A stretch of DNA of 64,000 nt from Symbiodinium sp. CCMP2592. Its lineage: Eukaryota > Sar > Dinophyceae > Suessiales > Symbiodiniaceae. The notes under the pieces were generated by a model that made no database searches, was not told the DNA's origin, and was given only the letters and a program-made list of their open reading frames with translations. Both the position numbers and the translations under genes were made by a program. Positions 32,688-42,293 of this stretch are shown here, piece after piece. The number at the start of each line of letters is the position of its first letter. Position 1 is the stretch's first letter. The stretch covers positions 410,501-474,500 of the forward strand of contig CAJNDT010005780.1 in the NCBI GenBank assembly GCA_905221615.1, written 5' to 3'.

Positions 32688-32807
32688 TTTTGTCATCAAA
32701 ACGACCATAATCCCCCGGGTCCTGCTTTCTGAGGCCGCTGTGGTAGAGGCACTCGTAGCCAACTTCCATCGCAAGGCGCGTGTTCGGCTCCATCTGCCAG
32801 CAGCGGT
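32688..32807 (-). CDS. Ketosynthase exon, N-terminal MDPxxRLxLE-type motif
   Basis: It encodes about 40 residues, including QMEPNTRLAMEVGYECLYHS then GLRKQDPGDY. The pattern M-(D/E)-P-N-x-R-L-x-M-E-V-x-Y-E-x-L-x-x-x-G is the ketosynthase hallmark about 40-60 residues before the active-site Cys. The donor AAA-A|GTAAGAG (32688/32687) is strong. The acceptor CCCTAG|AC lies in telomere-like sequence. It is read on the same strand and in the correct order relative to the active-site exon at 26952-26905, 5.7 kb downstream. Missing intermediate segments may be the weak islands at 32000 and 30800. Confidence 0.55.
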
Positions 32808-32967
32808 CTAGGGTTTTGTTTAGAGTTTACCAAATAGGGTTGCTTTAAGGGTATTATAAACGGGCTCCTTTAAGGGATCTGTAAGGGTTCTGTACGGGCT
32901 TAGGGTAATCATAAGGGTCCAGGTACCCAAGTAGTGTATTATACTTGGGGTCTAGGATTTAGAGTTT

Positions 32968-33077
32968 GCCCCAAGGGTCCAAAGGACCCAAGAAATAGGT
33001 ACTCGGCTTTAGGATGGTAGTGATGTAGGTTAGGATTTTGGAGAGTGTGTGATGACTGGGTACTGAGACTCTTGGGG
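32968..33077. mobile_element. MITE-like palindrome, family IR-D copy 5
   Basis: The arms are CCCCAAGGGTCCAAAGGACC and TACTGAGACTCTTGGGG. It is inverted relative to copy 1. Confidence 0.75.
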
Positions 33078-33195
33078 TTAGGGTTTAGGGCCAGCGGCTT
33101 AGGCTTGGCTTTGGGTTTAGGGTCTGGGGCTTAGGGTTTAGGGCTCTAAGTTTGGGGCCGTGTGGAAACTGAGGAGGGGTCAGCTTACCTAGTTT

Positions 33196-33282
33196 AGGGG
33201 TTTAGGGTTAGGGTTTAGGGTTTAGGGTTTAGGAAGTTTAGGGTTTAGGGTTTAGGGTTAGGGTTTAGGGTTTAGGGTCTGT
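33196..33282. repeat. TTTAGGG array with GGGTTA variants
   Basis: About ten units form two copies of a longer block, TTTAGGGTTAGGGTTTAGGG. Confidence 0.8.
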
Positions 33283-33367
33283 CCCGACAAGATACAAGAT
33301 AACCCAGAACGCTGTATATGGTAGCAACATGGAACTGAATCAGGCAGGGTTTGAAGGTTTGGGTAAT

Positions 33368-33463
33368 GTAGGGGCCTTAAGAATTCGAATCGGGTTTGGG
33401 GGCATACTATACTGTAATTATAGCGAGGAGCGCCCAAAACCCTACTCTAATTATTAAGACACA
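33368..33463. mobile_element. MITE-like palindrome, family IR-R copy 3
   Basis: The arms are AGGGGCCTTAAGAATTCGAA and CTCTAATTATTAAGACAC, with the centre GGCATACTATACTGTAATTA. Confidence 0.6.
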
Positions 33464-33479
33464 TTAAGCACTCACCCTG

Positions 33480-34382
33480 GGGCCCTAGAAGAGGGTCCAC
33501 TAGCACAGAGCTCGGCTACTTGGGTTGCTGTGGCTGTGCTACAAGGTGGCACAGGCAATGGTAATGAGTGGATCGCCTGGGAAAAACTTTTCAGGAAAAT
33601 GGCCGTTAAAACCAAAACCCTTGAGTTGAGGGCCGCAGGCCCTGACAAAAAAAGCCAACCCCGGGGTTCAAGCCCTGAAGCCCGTGACAGAAACCGAAAC
33701 TAACCAGTGGTTTTGGGGGTTCCATGGCTCTTTAGCTCCTTATTTAATAGGGATTATCATCATCCCTGGCTCCTTAGCTCCTCCAATATCAGTGGTTAGG
33801 AAAGCGCTGAATTCAGGCCAGCAGCAGAGTAAACTTCCTCCCAGTTGAAGCCGAAGAATTCTGAGCGGCTCAGAAGTTTCGCCAAATACCAGGGTGTCGG
33901 GTTTAGGGTCTAGGGTTCAGGGTTCAGAGTATAGGGTTTAGGGTTTAGAGTATAGGGTTTAGGGTTTAGAGTTTAGGGTTTAGGGTTACTACCTAAACCT
34001 AAGGGTCAAAAGGCAGCATTTAGGAGCGTAACGGAATCCTTAATTACTGAGCCCTTGGTTTAGGGTATCATAGTATCCATTCTAGTTCCTGTTTTCGGTT
34101 AAGCAACTGTACGGCCAAGACCCTCTGATGTAAACTTGATTAACCAAAGACTTAAAGAAAGAAACTGCAATGGAGACAACAGGTAGGGACAACACTTCAG
34201 CTCCAAGGAACTTCCAAAGTTAGGCTAGCAAGAGGGTTCTTATGGCGGTTCTATCGGTGGTTTTTCGTTCGAAGGGGAGGGTAAGATTCAAATCGCAGGG
34301 CGGTTCACGCAGGAGAGCTTCACTGGTCACAAGTCCAGCCAGGACCTAAATCCAGAGCTGAGAAGCAATGGCACTCTTAAAC
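33480..34382. other. Mostly unique stretch, no firm gene
   Basis: Plus 33490-33700 is open for about 65 codons (contains NEWIAWEKLFRKMAVKT) with no domain recognised. A TTTAGGG/TATAGGG tract lies at 33896-33990. Confidence 0.3.
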
Positions 34383-34521
34383 TCATAGGGACCGTTAGGG
34401 GGTTTCAGGGCAGGGGGTCGGGGGCCTTAATGCCCATAATAAGGATTAAATCAGGCCTGTTTAAGGAAGTACTGTATAGTCCCCTACCCCCCTGCCCCTT
34501 ACCCCACTAAGGGTCCCTATG
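34383..34521. mobile_element. MITE-like palindrome, family IR-M copy 2
   Basis: The arms are TCATAGGGACCGTTAGGGGG and CCCACTAAGGGTCCCTATGA. Confidence 0.75.
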
Positions 34522-34536
34522 ACTAAACCACCTGAG

Positions 34537-34643
34537 TTCCTAAACTTTCCGAAAATAGGGGATCCTAATACGGTGCCCTAAATAGTAGGATCCTCATTAT
34601 AAGGACCCCAAAATAAGGTACCCCCAATTTTGGGAAACTCCCA
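34537..34643. mobile_element. MITE-like palindrome, family IR-J
   Basis: TTCCTAAACTTTCCGAAAATA pairs with AATTTTGGGAAACTCCCA, with the centre CCTAAATAGTAGGATCCTC. Confidence 0.7.
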
Positions 34644-34779
34644 TATCCCTCCGGTCCATGTCCCGGCAGAGTATAGGCTTTGGCCTTAAAATAGGCCCAC
34701 TTTTGGGGGCACATGCACTCCTCTGTAGGGCATCGTTCAGGGCTTCAGAAGCTTCTTTGGGCTTTCAGTGCCGTTGGAA

Positions 34780-34842
34780 TAGGGGCTTTAATAATTGGAA
34801 CAGAGTTTTGGGGCACGTTATACCTTAAACTATGATCAGGGC
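34780..34842. mobile_element. Half IR-R element
   Basis: The left arm TAGGGGCTTTAATAATTGGAA and part of the centre are present. The right arm is missing. Confidence 0.45.
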
Positions 34843-35025
34843 CTGTGAGGCATAGGACTTGTAAATATCGCTGATTCCTAAACCCTAACATTCCTAACGC
34901 ATGCCCTTTAAGAACCCTACAACGTATCATTCGTCAGGAAGGCGGCTATTGTACATGAGTACAGGGCTTGATGTTTGGAGTTCACGGTTTGAGGTTTGGG
35001 CGTTCAAATTTTGTGGTCTACAGTA

Positions 35026-35118
35026 GAAGCCAGAAAGTTGGAATATCATTATCGTAACCCCTTTAAGGTAAATTATAGGGGATCTTACCATTAATCCATA
35101 TTCCAACTTTCTGGAGTT
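35026..35118. mobile_element. MITE-like palindrome, family IR-F copy 3
   Basis: It is nearly identical to copy 2, including the left flank ACAGTA, which suggests a shared insertion preference or a longer terminal sequence. Confidence 0.8.
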
Positions 35119-35239
35119 CCCTGTAGGAGATGGGAATCAGGGACCCACAGGCTCCATGTAACCAAGATAGGGGCTCCTTTAAAGGTACCATAAAGGCTCC
35201 TTTAAGGGATCCATAAGGGTTCTATAAGGGCTTAGGGTA

Positions 35240-35345
35240 TAAGGCTCCATGTACCTTTATAGTAGATACTGAAGCCCCTCAGTCGTCCCTATATAGGTAC
35301 TTTAAGGCCTAAGTATATACTATATGGGCACATGGAGCCTTAGGG
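35240..35345. mobile_element. MITE-like palindrome, family IR-E copy 2
   Basis: The arms are AAGGCTCCATGTACCTTTATA and GGGCACATGGAGCCTTAGGG. A left-arm fragment (CAGGCTCCATGTAACC) lies just upstream at 35150. Confidence 0.75.
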
Positions 35346-35535
35346 GGATTGGGGTTTGGGCTTTAGAAGCTTGGACTTTGGGGTTCGGGGTTCCGGAGTT
35401 GTGGGTTTAGGTGTTGAGGCTTGGGTGTAGAGTTTGCTGTTTGAAGATTCAGCTGGTTTTAGGACAGTTAGGGTTAGGGGTTTAGGGCGTTTAGGGTTTG
35501 ACACCATCATCATGCTGACCACGGCCGCAACATTA

Positions 35536-35709
35536 TCAAGACCTTTTGCAAAGTCCGTCACCGTTGGTGGGGTCGTGATTGCGGCTCTTGGAATCGCAAC
35601 CCAATGCATCATTGGCAGCATAGCCATCGTCTGAGTCACGCGCAGGCGAAAGGCTCCTGCCCTTGCCATCGACCACAGGCTTGAGCCATTTGCCATGGAT
35701 GTCCCACAT
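35536..35709 (-). CDS. Possible exon or short ORF, unrecognised
   Basis: An ATG-initiated 57-codon frame contains MWDIHGKWLKPVVDGKGRSL and ends in a TGA at 35536. The frame continues open upstream of the ATG for about 15 codons. The composition is balanced and unlike the telomere-derived frames around it. I do not recognise a family, and the overlapping minus frame is also open. Confidence 0.3.
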   Translation of the reverse strand: MWDIHGKWLKPVVDGKGRSLSPARDSDDGYAANDALGCDSKSRNHDPTNGDGLCKRS

Positions 35710-35921
35710 GGTGTGGACGTATAGCCGAGCGCATCCGTCGCGCGTAAAACAACATCTTGACCAACATGATCAGCAACGACGCAGCTGTCATCCAGCAGCC
35801 GTCGCCGCGGCCTTTCGTCTTTCGCCATCATCATCCTCATCGCAATCGCCACCATCACTGCCCCAAGGTGCTGTCATTAACAAGGTGTCACGCCTAGAAA
35901 TCTTAAAGCCAGCTACCAGAA

Positions 35922-35928
35922 TAATATA

Positions 35929-35965
<37 letters not shown>

Positions 35966-35966
35966 T
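35922..35966. repeat. (TA)n microsatellite
   Basis: AT dinucleotides interrupted by one ATACAT make a perfect hairpin. Confidence 0.9.
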
Positions 35967-36506
35967 ATGTAATATGAACAGATACACGACTTTGAAATCT
36001 CTCTAAACATCTCAAAACCACCCTAGTATAGGTCCCTTTAAGGAAACCCTTTAAATTTAAAGGAACCCTGAGGAATAGTATCGGTAATTATTATGGCCCT
36101 TATCCTACATCCTAGAGCCAGCTCAAACAATGGGTCCGGTACAAAACATTAAACTTCACATCCAAGAGGCCCGGGTCGAAGGAAGAAAGCAGTGAGTCCG
36201 GGATGAGCCCGCTATGCCTCAGGGGGGACGAAGGTTAGGGGTTTAGAGTTTAAGGAACATAAATAGGTTTCGGGCATAGGGAGTGTAAGGTTCTAGGTTT
36301 CGAATATAGGATTTGGAGCTGGGCTTTGTATTTACTTCATTACAGGTTCGCTGTAGGTTTTCGAGTGCTAAGACGATGCAAAGACTGGGATTTGGGTCCA
36401 TGTTTCCAGATTCTCGCCGATAATTCATGGCAAACAGGAGTGGGACATGTTCCTTCAATCCTCAGAATGACCGGAATGCCAGGAATCTGCCTCTTTTTGA
36501 AGACGC

Positions 36507-36600
36507 CTACCCATAGCCCTATAGTAATTCCTTTTGGGGGTTCGTAAATAGAATTCTATAAGGTAACCCCAAAAGGAACTACTATGGGGCTTATGGGTAA
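36507..36600. mobile_element. MITE-like palindrome, family IR-C copy 4
   Basis: The arms are CTACCCATAGCCCTATAGTA and TACTATGGGGCTTATGGGTA. Confidence 0.8.
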
Positions 36601-36698
36601 CTGCGATAAGCGATAAGAAATCTTTGCTAGGTAGGGTTTCGAGGGATCCGGTCTCCCTCGCGTCAGGTCAGGAGTTTGTGGAGCTTGTACTTCAACGA

Positions 36699-36820
36699 TC
36701 ATGGGACTTAGTGACTAGGTTATAATTGGGGTTATAAGTCCCCGGGGTTATAAGTCCCCTAAGTGGGGTTATCCTAATTATAACCTACCTATAACCTGCT
36801 TACTTACTAAGTCCCATGAG
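36699..36820. mobile_element. Palindromic element (IR-O, single copy)
   Basis: TCATGGGACTTAGTGA and GGTTATAATTGGGGTTATAA pair with TTATAACC-type and TACTAAGTCCCATGA sequences. The core contains GTTATAAGTCCCC twice. Confidence 0.65.
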
Positions 36821-36829
36821 CCTTTAAGT

Positions 36830-37360
36830 AGGAGGTTGAACATTCAAGTGACACCCATCGCAGCACCCTTTTTGGGTTACCTTTCAAGATCCGACATTTA
36901 ATTTAAGATAGGTTAAAAACCAAACAGGGAACTAGAATGGAGACTGTAGGTAGGTTTGTAGGGGTCGGTGCAGTAGAGGCTGCCTTATATTGAAGCATAA
37001 CATAGCTTGAAGCATCAGAATAGGGTTTGGGATACTCTTCTCTACGTGAAATAATGAACATTAAGGCCAGGAATAACTGTCAATTCATGCACTTTCCTTC
37101 CATAGTATCGATAAATCGACATAGCTTTCGGCATTCACCGGGACAAACAAACTAAACCCTAACCCTTAACCCCCGTACCTTAAGCCTGAACCCTTGAATC
37201 CCGCACCCTTAACGCTGAACCCTAACCCCTCGAACCCCAAACCCTCAAACCCCAATCTACCCCCGCCCTGAGGAGGCTCATACAACTGACCCAGTTCGAT
37301 AGACAGCTGGCGTTATTTGCAAACCAACAGGCAAGCAACAAACACTATGACGACTTAGGG
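36830..37360. other. Unique and telomere-like sequence
   Basis: CCCTAAA-like words occur at 37150-37260. 37361 downwards to about 37275 on the minus strand is open and could continue the exon at 37620-37450. Confidence 0.35.
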
Positions 37361-37449
37361 GCTGAATATCCCAGCCAAGAAAGGTTAATCTTTCCAACCA
37401 TGGTAGGATTACATAAAACCGAAAGGTTAAAGCTTACCTGCTCAGCTAC
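37361..37449. mobile_element. IR-P copy 2, possible introner
   Basis: On the minus strand it reads GAGCAG|GTAAGC at the start and ATATTCAG|CCCC at the end. That gives a near-consensus donor and an acceptor at the two termini. Open minus-strand frames lie on both sides. Confidence 0.55.
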
Positions 37450-37620
37450 GAAGATGAGTAATTGGGAAGGCCCCTGAATGAGGCACTGAGTCTCCAGCTG
37501 TGTCCGTGTTGTGCCTAACTCTCCGTCTTCCTCGGCACAGGTTCTTGCTGCATCTGGAGAAGGGTTCACGGTCCAGGGTCGAGCGTCCCGTATTCCCTTG
37601 TCCAAGGAGTACTCCTGAAC
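37450..37620 (-). CDS. Possible exon, unrecognised
   Basis: The minus strand is open for about 56 codons with balanced composition. It contains GIRDARPWTVNPSPDAARTC and ELGTTRTQLETQCLIQGPSQ. It runs directly into the CAG|GTAAGC at the edge of the IR-P element. No family is recognised. Confidence 0.33.
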
Positions 37621-37658
37621 CATACTAGGAATATGTATGGGTATATACATAAAGAGAT

Positions 37659-37659
37659 G

Positions 37660-37697
<38 letters not shown>
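37659..37697. repeat. (AT)n microsatellite
   Basis: About 19 uninterrupted AT units. A second short run is at 37769-37786. Confidence 0.9.
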
Positions 37698-37704
<7 letters not shown>

Positions 37705-37869
37705 CATACATGTGCATATGTACATGACTGATCAACATAGCTATATCTCATAAACACATGTCAATAAATAAATATATATATATATAAGGAAGTGAAACAC
37801 CTCTTCGTGGCGTGTCTCGACATGGACACGGCTTGAGGAGTCCCTGGGTAGAAATCCGGGTGCAGGTTG

Positions 37870-38130
37870 GGAGGTAAGACTCTCAGATCCGGGGCTCAAG
37901 GTTCAAGAGGTGGGTTTTGGGTTTGGGGTTTCTGGTTTAGGGACTTCGGTTCGGGGTTTAGGGTTTTTTGTTTAGGGATGGGCCAGGGGTCTGGGTTAGG
38001 GATGAGGGTTTAGGGTCTTGGGTTTATGGTTTGGGGATGAGGGTTTAGGCTTAGGGTTCTGGGTGTATGGTTTAGGGATGAGGGTTTAGACTTTAGAGTT
38101 TTGGGTTTATGGTTTGGGCATGGGGCGGCA
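37870..38130. repeat. Degenerate TTTAGGG / GGGATGAGGGTTTAGG repeat
   Basis: GGGATGAGGGTTTAGG-type words recur about every 50 bp at 37975-38120, a derived higher-order unit. Confidence 0.6.
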
Positions 38131-38139
38131 TGAGGGAGG

Positions 38140-39337
38140 ATGTGTAGAACGTAAACCTTTTTGCATCACAAATAGCGCGCGAGCTCCCCCGAAGGCTATT
38201 TACAACAAACAAAAGCACCTACTTTGGGATCTGGAGTCACATAGTACCTGCTTTGGTCTATTTGGAGCCCCAGGGAAGTAGGGTCGCTGGTGTAGGTTTT
38301 ATCTACCTATCAAATGCCGTATATGTGCCCTTAAAGGTGCTAGACTCCCCCGGGAAAGGCCTAAGGATCCGTTAAATTAGGGGCCCATCTACTAAACCCT
38401 GAACGCAGAACTGTGCCTCAACTATCTCTGCAGAGCCCCCTCCAAGCGATGTTCAGCTGTGATGCTGAAAAGTATAGCTCCAGGTCAAATCGTGCACTGG
38501 GAATCCTGGAGACAAAGGCTGTAAAAGGGTGCCGGAGGAAGTTGAAGAATCAAGTTGCTTGAGTTTCTGGGCTTGGGTCATGATCACCATCATCATCCAC
38601 AGCAGACAGTGTCGTGCTGAAGCAGCCATACTGCGATGCCGTCATGATGTACTAGCATAGATGGCTAGCTTCAAGCTTGGGCACCTCCACTAAAAACGAC
38701 GTTCAGGTTCCTCCAAAATCGAATACTTCAACTTAAAAGAACCATAGACTCTAGACCCCATAAACCTTCAAGCGACAACTCTTCATGATAAGCTTGGCAT
38801 GAAAAACACAACAGAAAGGAACCCTAAACCGAGGGCACCAAGATTTCAAACGCCGGATCCAGTACTCGGAGTCAGGTAATATGGAAAACGAGATGGAGAC
38901 CCGATTGATTCTGATTGCCCTACATGCCACGAGCGTGCAAAGCCCCACGGGTCCATGTTCTCATATATCAAACCCTTAGGCTCTAAGGACTTACATTTTA
39001 AGGCTTTTGGGCCCAAAGACCATACTATATAAGGCTTTTGGTCTATTTTGAGCCTTAGGGAAACACTTTCGGCCTTAAAGTAGTCCCCGTCCCGCAATAC
39101 TCGTCCGTCGGGCAGGAGAGGGCTTCCCTGGTGCTTTCGAAAGGCCGAACGACCCAGACTTGGGTGAGGATTCCTTGTTGCTCCAAAATTCCTAGAGGAA
39201 GTCTCAGAAGATACTAAATCCTGACTCCTAAATCCATAAGATTCAGATACTAAACCCTAAATCCTAAACCCTAAACCCCCTTAACCTGGAAGCACCCATG
39301 GCATAAATCTCCTAGAATAAGATACCACAGTAAACCC
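38140..39337. other. Unique stretch, no gene recognised
   Basis: No domain or reliable splice structure was seen. Short self-complementary sequences occur at 38940-39080 (TAAGGCTTTTGG repeated). Confidence 0.35.
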
Positions 39338-39436
39338 CATAAAGTTGGAAACCCGATTAAGGCCAAATAGTGCTGGGATTCCCTCTACATTACTCTTAAG
39401 GACTTAGGCTATATTGGGTTTCCCCAACTTTTGGGC
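39338..39436. mobile_element. MITE-like element, family IR-L copy 2
   Basis: CCATAAAGTTGGAAACCCG pairs with TGGGTTTCCCCAACTTTTGG. The sequence on its left (CTGGAAGCACCCATGGCATA at about 39288) recurs on its right (39468), so a roughly 180-bp block is partly duplicated around it. Confidence 0.7.
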
Positions 39437-39479
39437 ATCTACTAAATCCTGAACCCTACACCCCCTAAACCTGGAAGCA

Positions 39480-39645
39480 CCCACGGCATACATCTCCTAT
39501 AGTATAGAATAAGATACTAAACCCTAAATCCTAAACCCTACACCCTAAATCCTAAATCCTAAACCCCTAAACCCTAAACCCTAAACCCCTAAACCCTAAA
39601 CCCCTAAACCCTAAACCCTAAATCCTAAACCCTAAACCCCTTAAA
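39480..39645. repeat. CCCTAAA array
   Basis: About 22 units occur with CCCTAAATCCTAAA variants. It faces a TTTAGGG array at 39713-39840. Confidence 0.85.
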
Positions 39646-39712
39646 GGCATACATCTCGCCACCCCCGAGCCCGAGCAACCCGAGATCTCCTTCGCATCAA
39701 CCCCCTCCGAGT

Positions 39713-39840
39713 GTTTAGGGTTTAGGGTTTAGGGGTTTAGGGTTTTAGGGTTTAGGGGTTTAGGGTTTAGGGTTAAGGGTTAAGGGTTTGAGGGTTTAGG
39801 GTTTGGGGGTTTAGGGGTTTGGGGTTTAGGGTTTCGGGTT
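39713..39840. repeat. TTTAGGG array, inverted relative to the preceding array
   Basis: About 17 units. The roughly 65-bp spacer from the C-rich array is unique sequence. Confidence 0.85.
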
Positions 39841-39886
39841 TAAGAGACCCCACTGGGAGAGCCTGGCCCCCATAATAAAGGGGCCT

Positions 39887-39950
39887 GAATAATTGGAATA
39901 GGGTTTCGGGGCCCGTTATGCTATAGTTTGAATAAGGACCCCCCCCCCCC

Positions 39951-39990
<40 letters not shown>

Positions 39991-40059
39991 TAACTGGCAA
40001 ATCTAAATTATGAAATAAGGAACTCCCACAATAGTGTAGTTAAGTCTTAAGGCCCCTAC
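39887..40059. mobile_element. IR-R copy with C-run, A-run and TA microsatellite at centre
   Basis: AGGGGCCTGAATAATTGGAAT pairs with GTTAAGTCTTAAGGCCCCTA. The centre holds C12, A18 and about 12 TA units (39939-39992). Confidence 0.65.
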
Positions 40060-40159
40060 GTTCCCTCCCAAACCCCAAGCCCGAAACCCAGGTCCTGACG
40101 TATCCATCTAGGTTCCTGGGATGCAGATGCCAGACCGGTCGACTAAAGAGGTCCATTTT

Positions 40160-40545
40160 AGGGTTTAGGGTTTAGAGTTTATAAGGTTTAGGATTTAGGG
40201 TTTAGAGTTTATAAGGTTTAGGGTTTAGGGTTTAGAGTTTATAAGGTTTAGGATTTGGGGTTTAGGGTTTAGAGTTTATAAGGGTTAAGCTTTGGGGTTT
40301 AGGGTTTAGAGTTTATAAGGTTTAGGGTTTAGGGTTTAGAGTTCATAAGGTTTAGGGTTTAGGGTTTAGAGTTTATAAGGTTTAGGATTTGGGGTTTAGG
40401 GTTTAGAGTTTATAAGGGTTAAGGTTTGGGGTTTAGGGTTTAGAGTTTATAAGGTTTAGGGTTTGGGTTTTATAAGGTTAAGGGCTTAGGGTTTGTAGGG
40501 TTTAGGGTTTTTAAGGTTTAGGTTTTATAAGGTGTAGGGTTTAGG
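40160..40545. repeat. Satellite of ~35-43 bp telomere-derived units
   Basis: The unit is TTTAGGGTTTAGAGTTTATAAGG with variable spacing. The landmark AGAGTTTATAAGG recurs about nine times, and the tail decays to TTTTATAAGG variants. Confidence 0.85.
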
Positions 40546-40559
40546 GTTTAGGGGGTTCT

Positions 40560-41240
40560 TTACTTTCAAGGTTCAGGGTTCTATACGGCTTCTGTGTCTA
40601 TCGCTCTTGATGGGGCTCGTTTTTTTGCAGAATTCTTTAAGTCTCTGGCTTTCGAGATAGGTTTCCAGCTGATCGTGCGATTTTCCCCACCCTAATCGTG
40701 CCCAAAATATGCACCCTCAAACAATCTGGTGGGGCCCTAGAGCATCTGCACGTACATACACAATTCCGTACATACCTACTTGCACACATACGCAAATACC
40801 CACATACCTGCATACATCTCACATGCTGCACAGGTACAATGTATAGTCAATCCCCACCTCACGACTGGAATGCCAACCATACCGACATGCCAAGTTTTCT
40901 ACACATTACATTGCATCTGTGATCCTGGAAAACCACAAAAGCACCAACAAAAACACAAGCCCTCAACCGTCAAATCTTGCACCACAGCCGCTGAAACACT
41001 ACTTTCTTACATAGCATATTGTCTCTTGCCAAAGAGTCGTGAGGAAAATCTGTTGGGCATTTTCCGGCCGTTCACCACCACTGCAGCGAATTGCGAAGCC
41101 TCTGCAACTCAAGCGGGCCGTTGAAAGTCTCTGGCCACTAGGGTGCTGGGAATTCGAAAAACTAGACTGCTATGTAATTCTCTTAGAGATAGCATCAACC
41201 GCGACAATCGCATGGCAACGTTAATGGACCATAGTGGCCC
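40560..41240. other. Mostly unique stretch, no firm gene
   Basis: An ACAT/ATAC-rich tract lies at 40750-40830. The plus strand is open at 40900-41124 (contains YIAYCLLPKSREENLLGIF) without a recognised family. Confidence 0.3.
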
Positions 41241-41249
41241 ATTTCATTA

Positions 41250-41340
41250 CCGATGCTATTTTGGCGTTCTGTTTTATAACTATACTAAAGCATAATGTAC
41301 CCCAAAGCCCTATTCAAATTGTTAAGGCCTTATATACTAG
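41250..41340. mobile_element. MITE-like element, family IR-R
   Basis: The centre TAACTATACTAAAGCATAAT and right arm TTCAAATTGTTAAGGCCTTA match the family. The left arm is diverged. Confidence 0.5.
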
Positions 41341-41530
41341 TGGATATGCGAAATCCTTCAGCGGCAGGCTGCCAAAACCCGAACCTTAGACCCCAAACTC
41401 TCAACCAGGCCCCAAACCCTGAACTCTCAACCCTAAACCTTTGCAAATCCCAAGCCCCAAACCCTAAACCCTGATGCCTGAATCGTGTTCCAAAAACCCC
41501 AAGCTCTAATCTTGAAACCCTGACTGGCGG

Positions 41531-41667
41531 GCTGAGTATTCTAGCTCAGAAGAGGTTAAGTAGGGTTTAGGGTTTAGGGAAAGTTTAGGGTTTAGGGTTA
41601 AGCTCTCCAATTACGGTAAGATTCTATGAACCCCAAAAGGCTAAAGGTTACCTACTGAGCTGCTCAT
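41531..41667. mobile_element. IR-P copy 3 interrupted by telomere-type DNA
   Basis: The outer arms are GCTGAGTATTCTAGC and TACCTACTGAGCTGC. Inside the left half, 36 bp of TTTAGGG-type sequence (41561-41596) is bracketed by GTTAAG on both sides (41555-41560 and 41597-41602). Removing the insert plus one GTTAAG leaves a normal IR-P sequence. Confidence 0.7.
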
Positions 41668-41689
41668 AGGCTAAACAGAAACCCGTAAA

Positions 41690-41832
41690 CCCTACACCCC
41701 TAAACCCCGAAACCCTACACCCCTAAACCCCTACCCCCCCCATAAAACTATTAAACCCTTATTAAACTAACCCCTAAACCCCTAAACCCCTAACCCCTAA
41801 CCCCTAAACCCCTAAACCCCCAGAACCCTAAA
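41690..41832. repeat. CCCTAAA / CCCCTAAA array
   Basis: About 17 units, mostly the octamer CCCCTAAA. Confidence 0.8.
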
Positions 41833-41918
41833 CCCATCCAGGCCTGAGATGACGGTGGCTTGCCCAGGGCCGGGAGGACCAGCGGGGACCTTCCGCGGCG
41901 TACGGCATGCTTCTTGTG

Positions 41919-42025
41919 GCCCTAAGTGTCCAAGTGCCTAACTATCATATACTCGAAATCGTATCCTACATATCTACTATCCGAAACCCGAATACCTAGT
42001 TATTGGATCCTTTGGACCCTTGGGG
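41919..42025. mobile_element. MITE-like palindrome, family IR-D copy 6
   Basis: The arms are GCCCTAAGTGTCCAAGTGCC and GGATCCTTTGGACCCTTGGGG. The left arm is diverged. Confidence 0.7.
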
Positions 42026-42293
42026 TGTGAGGCGTGGAAACTCGGATTTGGAAGCTTTGTCATGCCAACTGCCAATTCTCATGTGTGCCAGTTTGGGCGT
42101 AGGCTTACTGATCAGAGGGCAAGACTTGAGGGCTTGCATTTTGTAAAGCTTCCAATCAGAATCCCAAAAAGCGCGAATACGGTGTAGTATCCCAGAGTGC
42201 AGCTTGATGGCTTCGAGCTTCTGTGGGTTGAGGTCGAGGTGCGCACCACATCATTCACAAACGAGCTTACTCCTAATTATTCCAAGTCTAGCA

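Larger units (their letters stand above)
32825..33370. other. IR-D element and telomere-like arrays
   Basis: An IR-D copy lies at 32968-33077, followed by TTTAGGG-type sequence at 33095-33280. No gene. Confidence 0.6.

Noticed and set aside
35340..35858. 172-codon minus frame starting with Met-rich sequence.
   Set aside because: Its second half is a translation of TTTAGGG-type DNA, and a neighbouring frame (35709-35536) looks more protein-like. It is listed only as a weak candidate.
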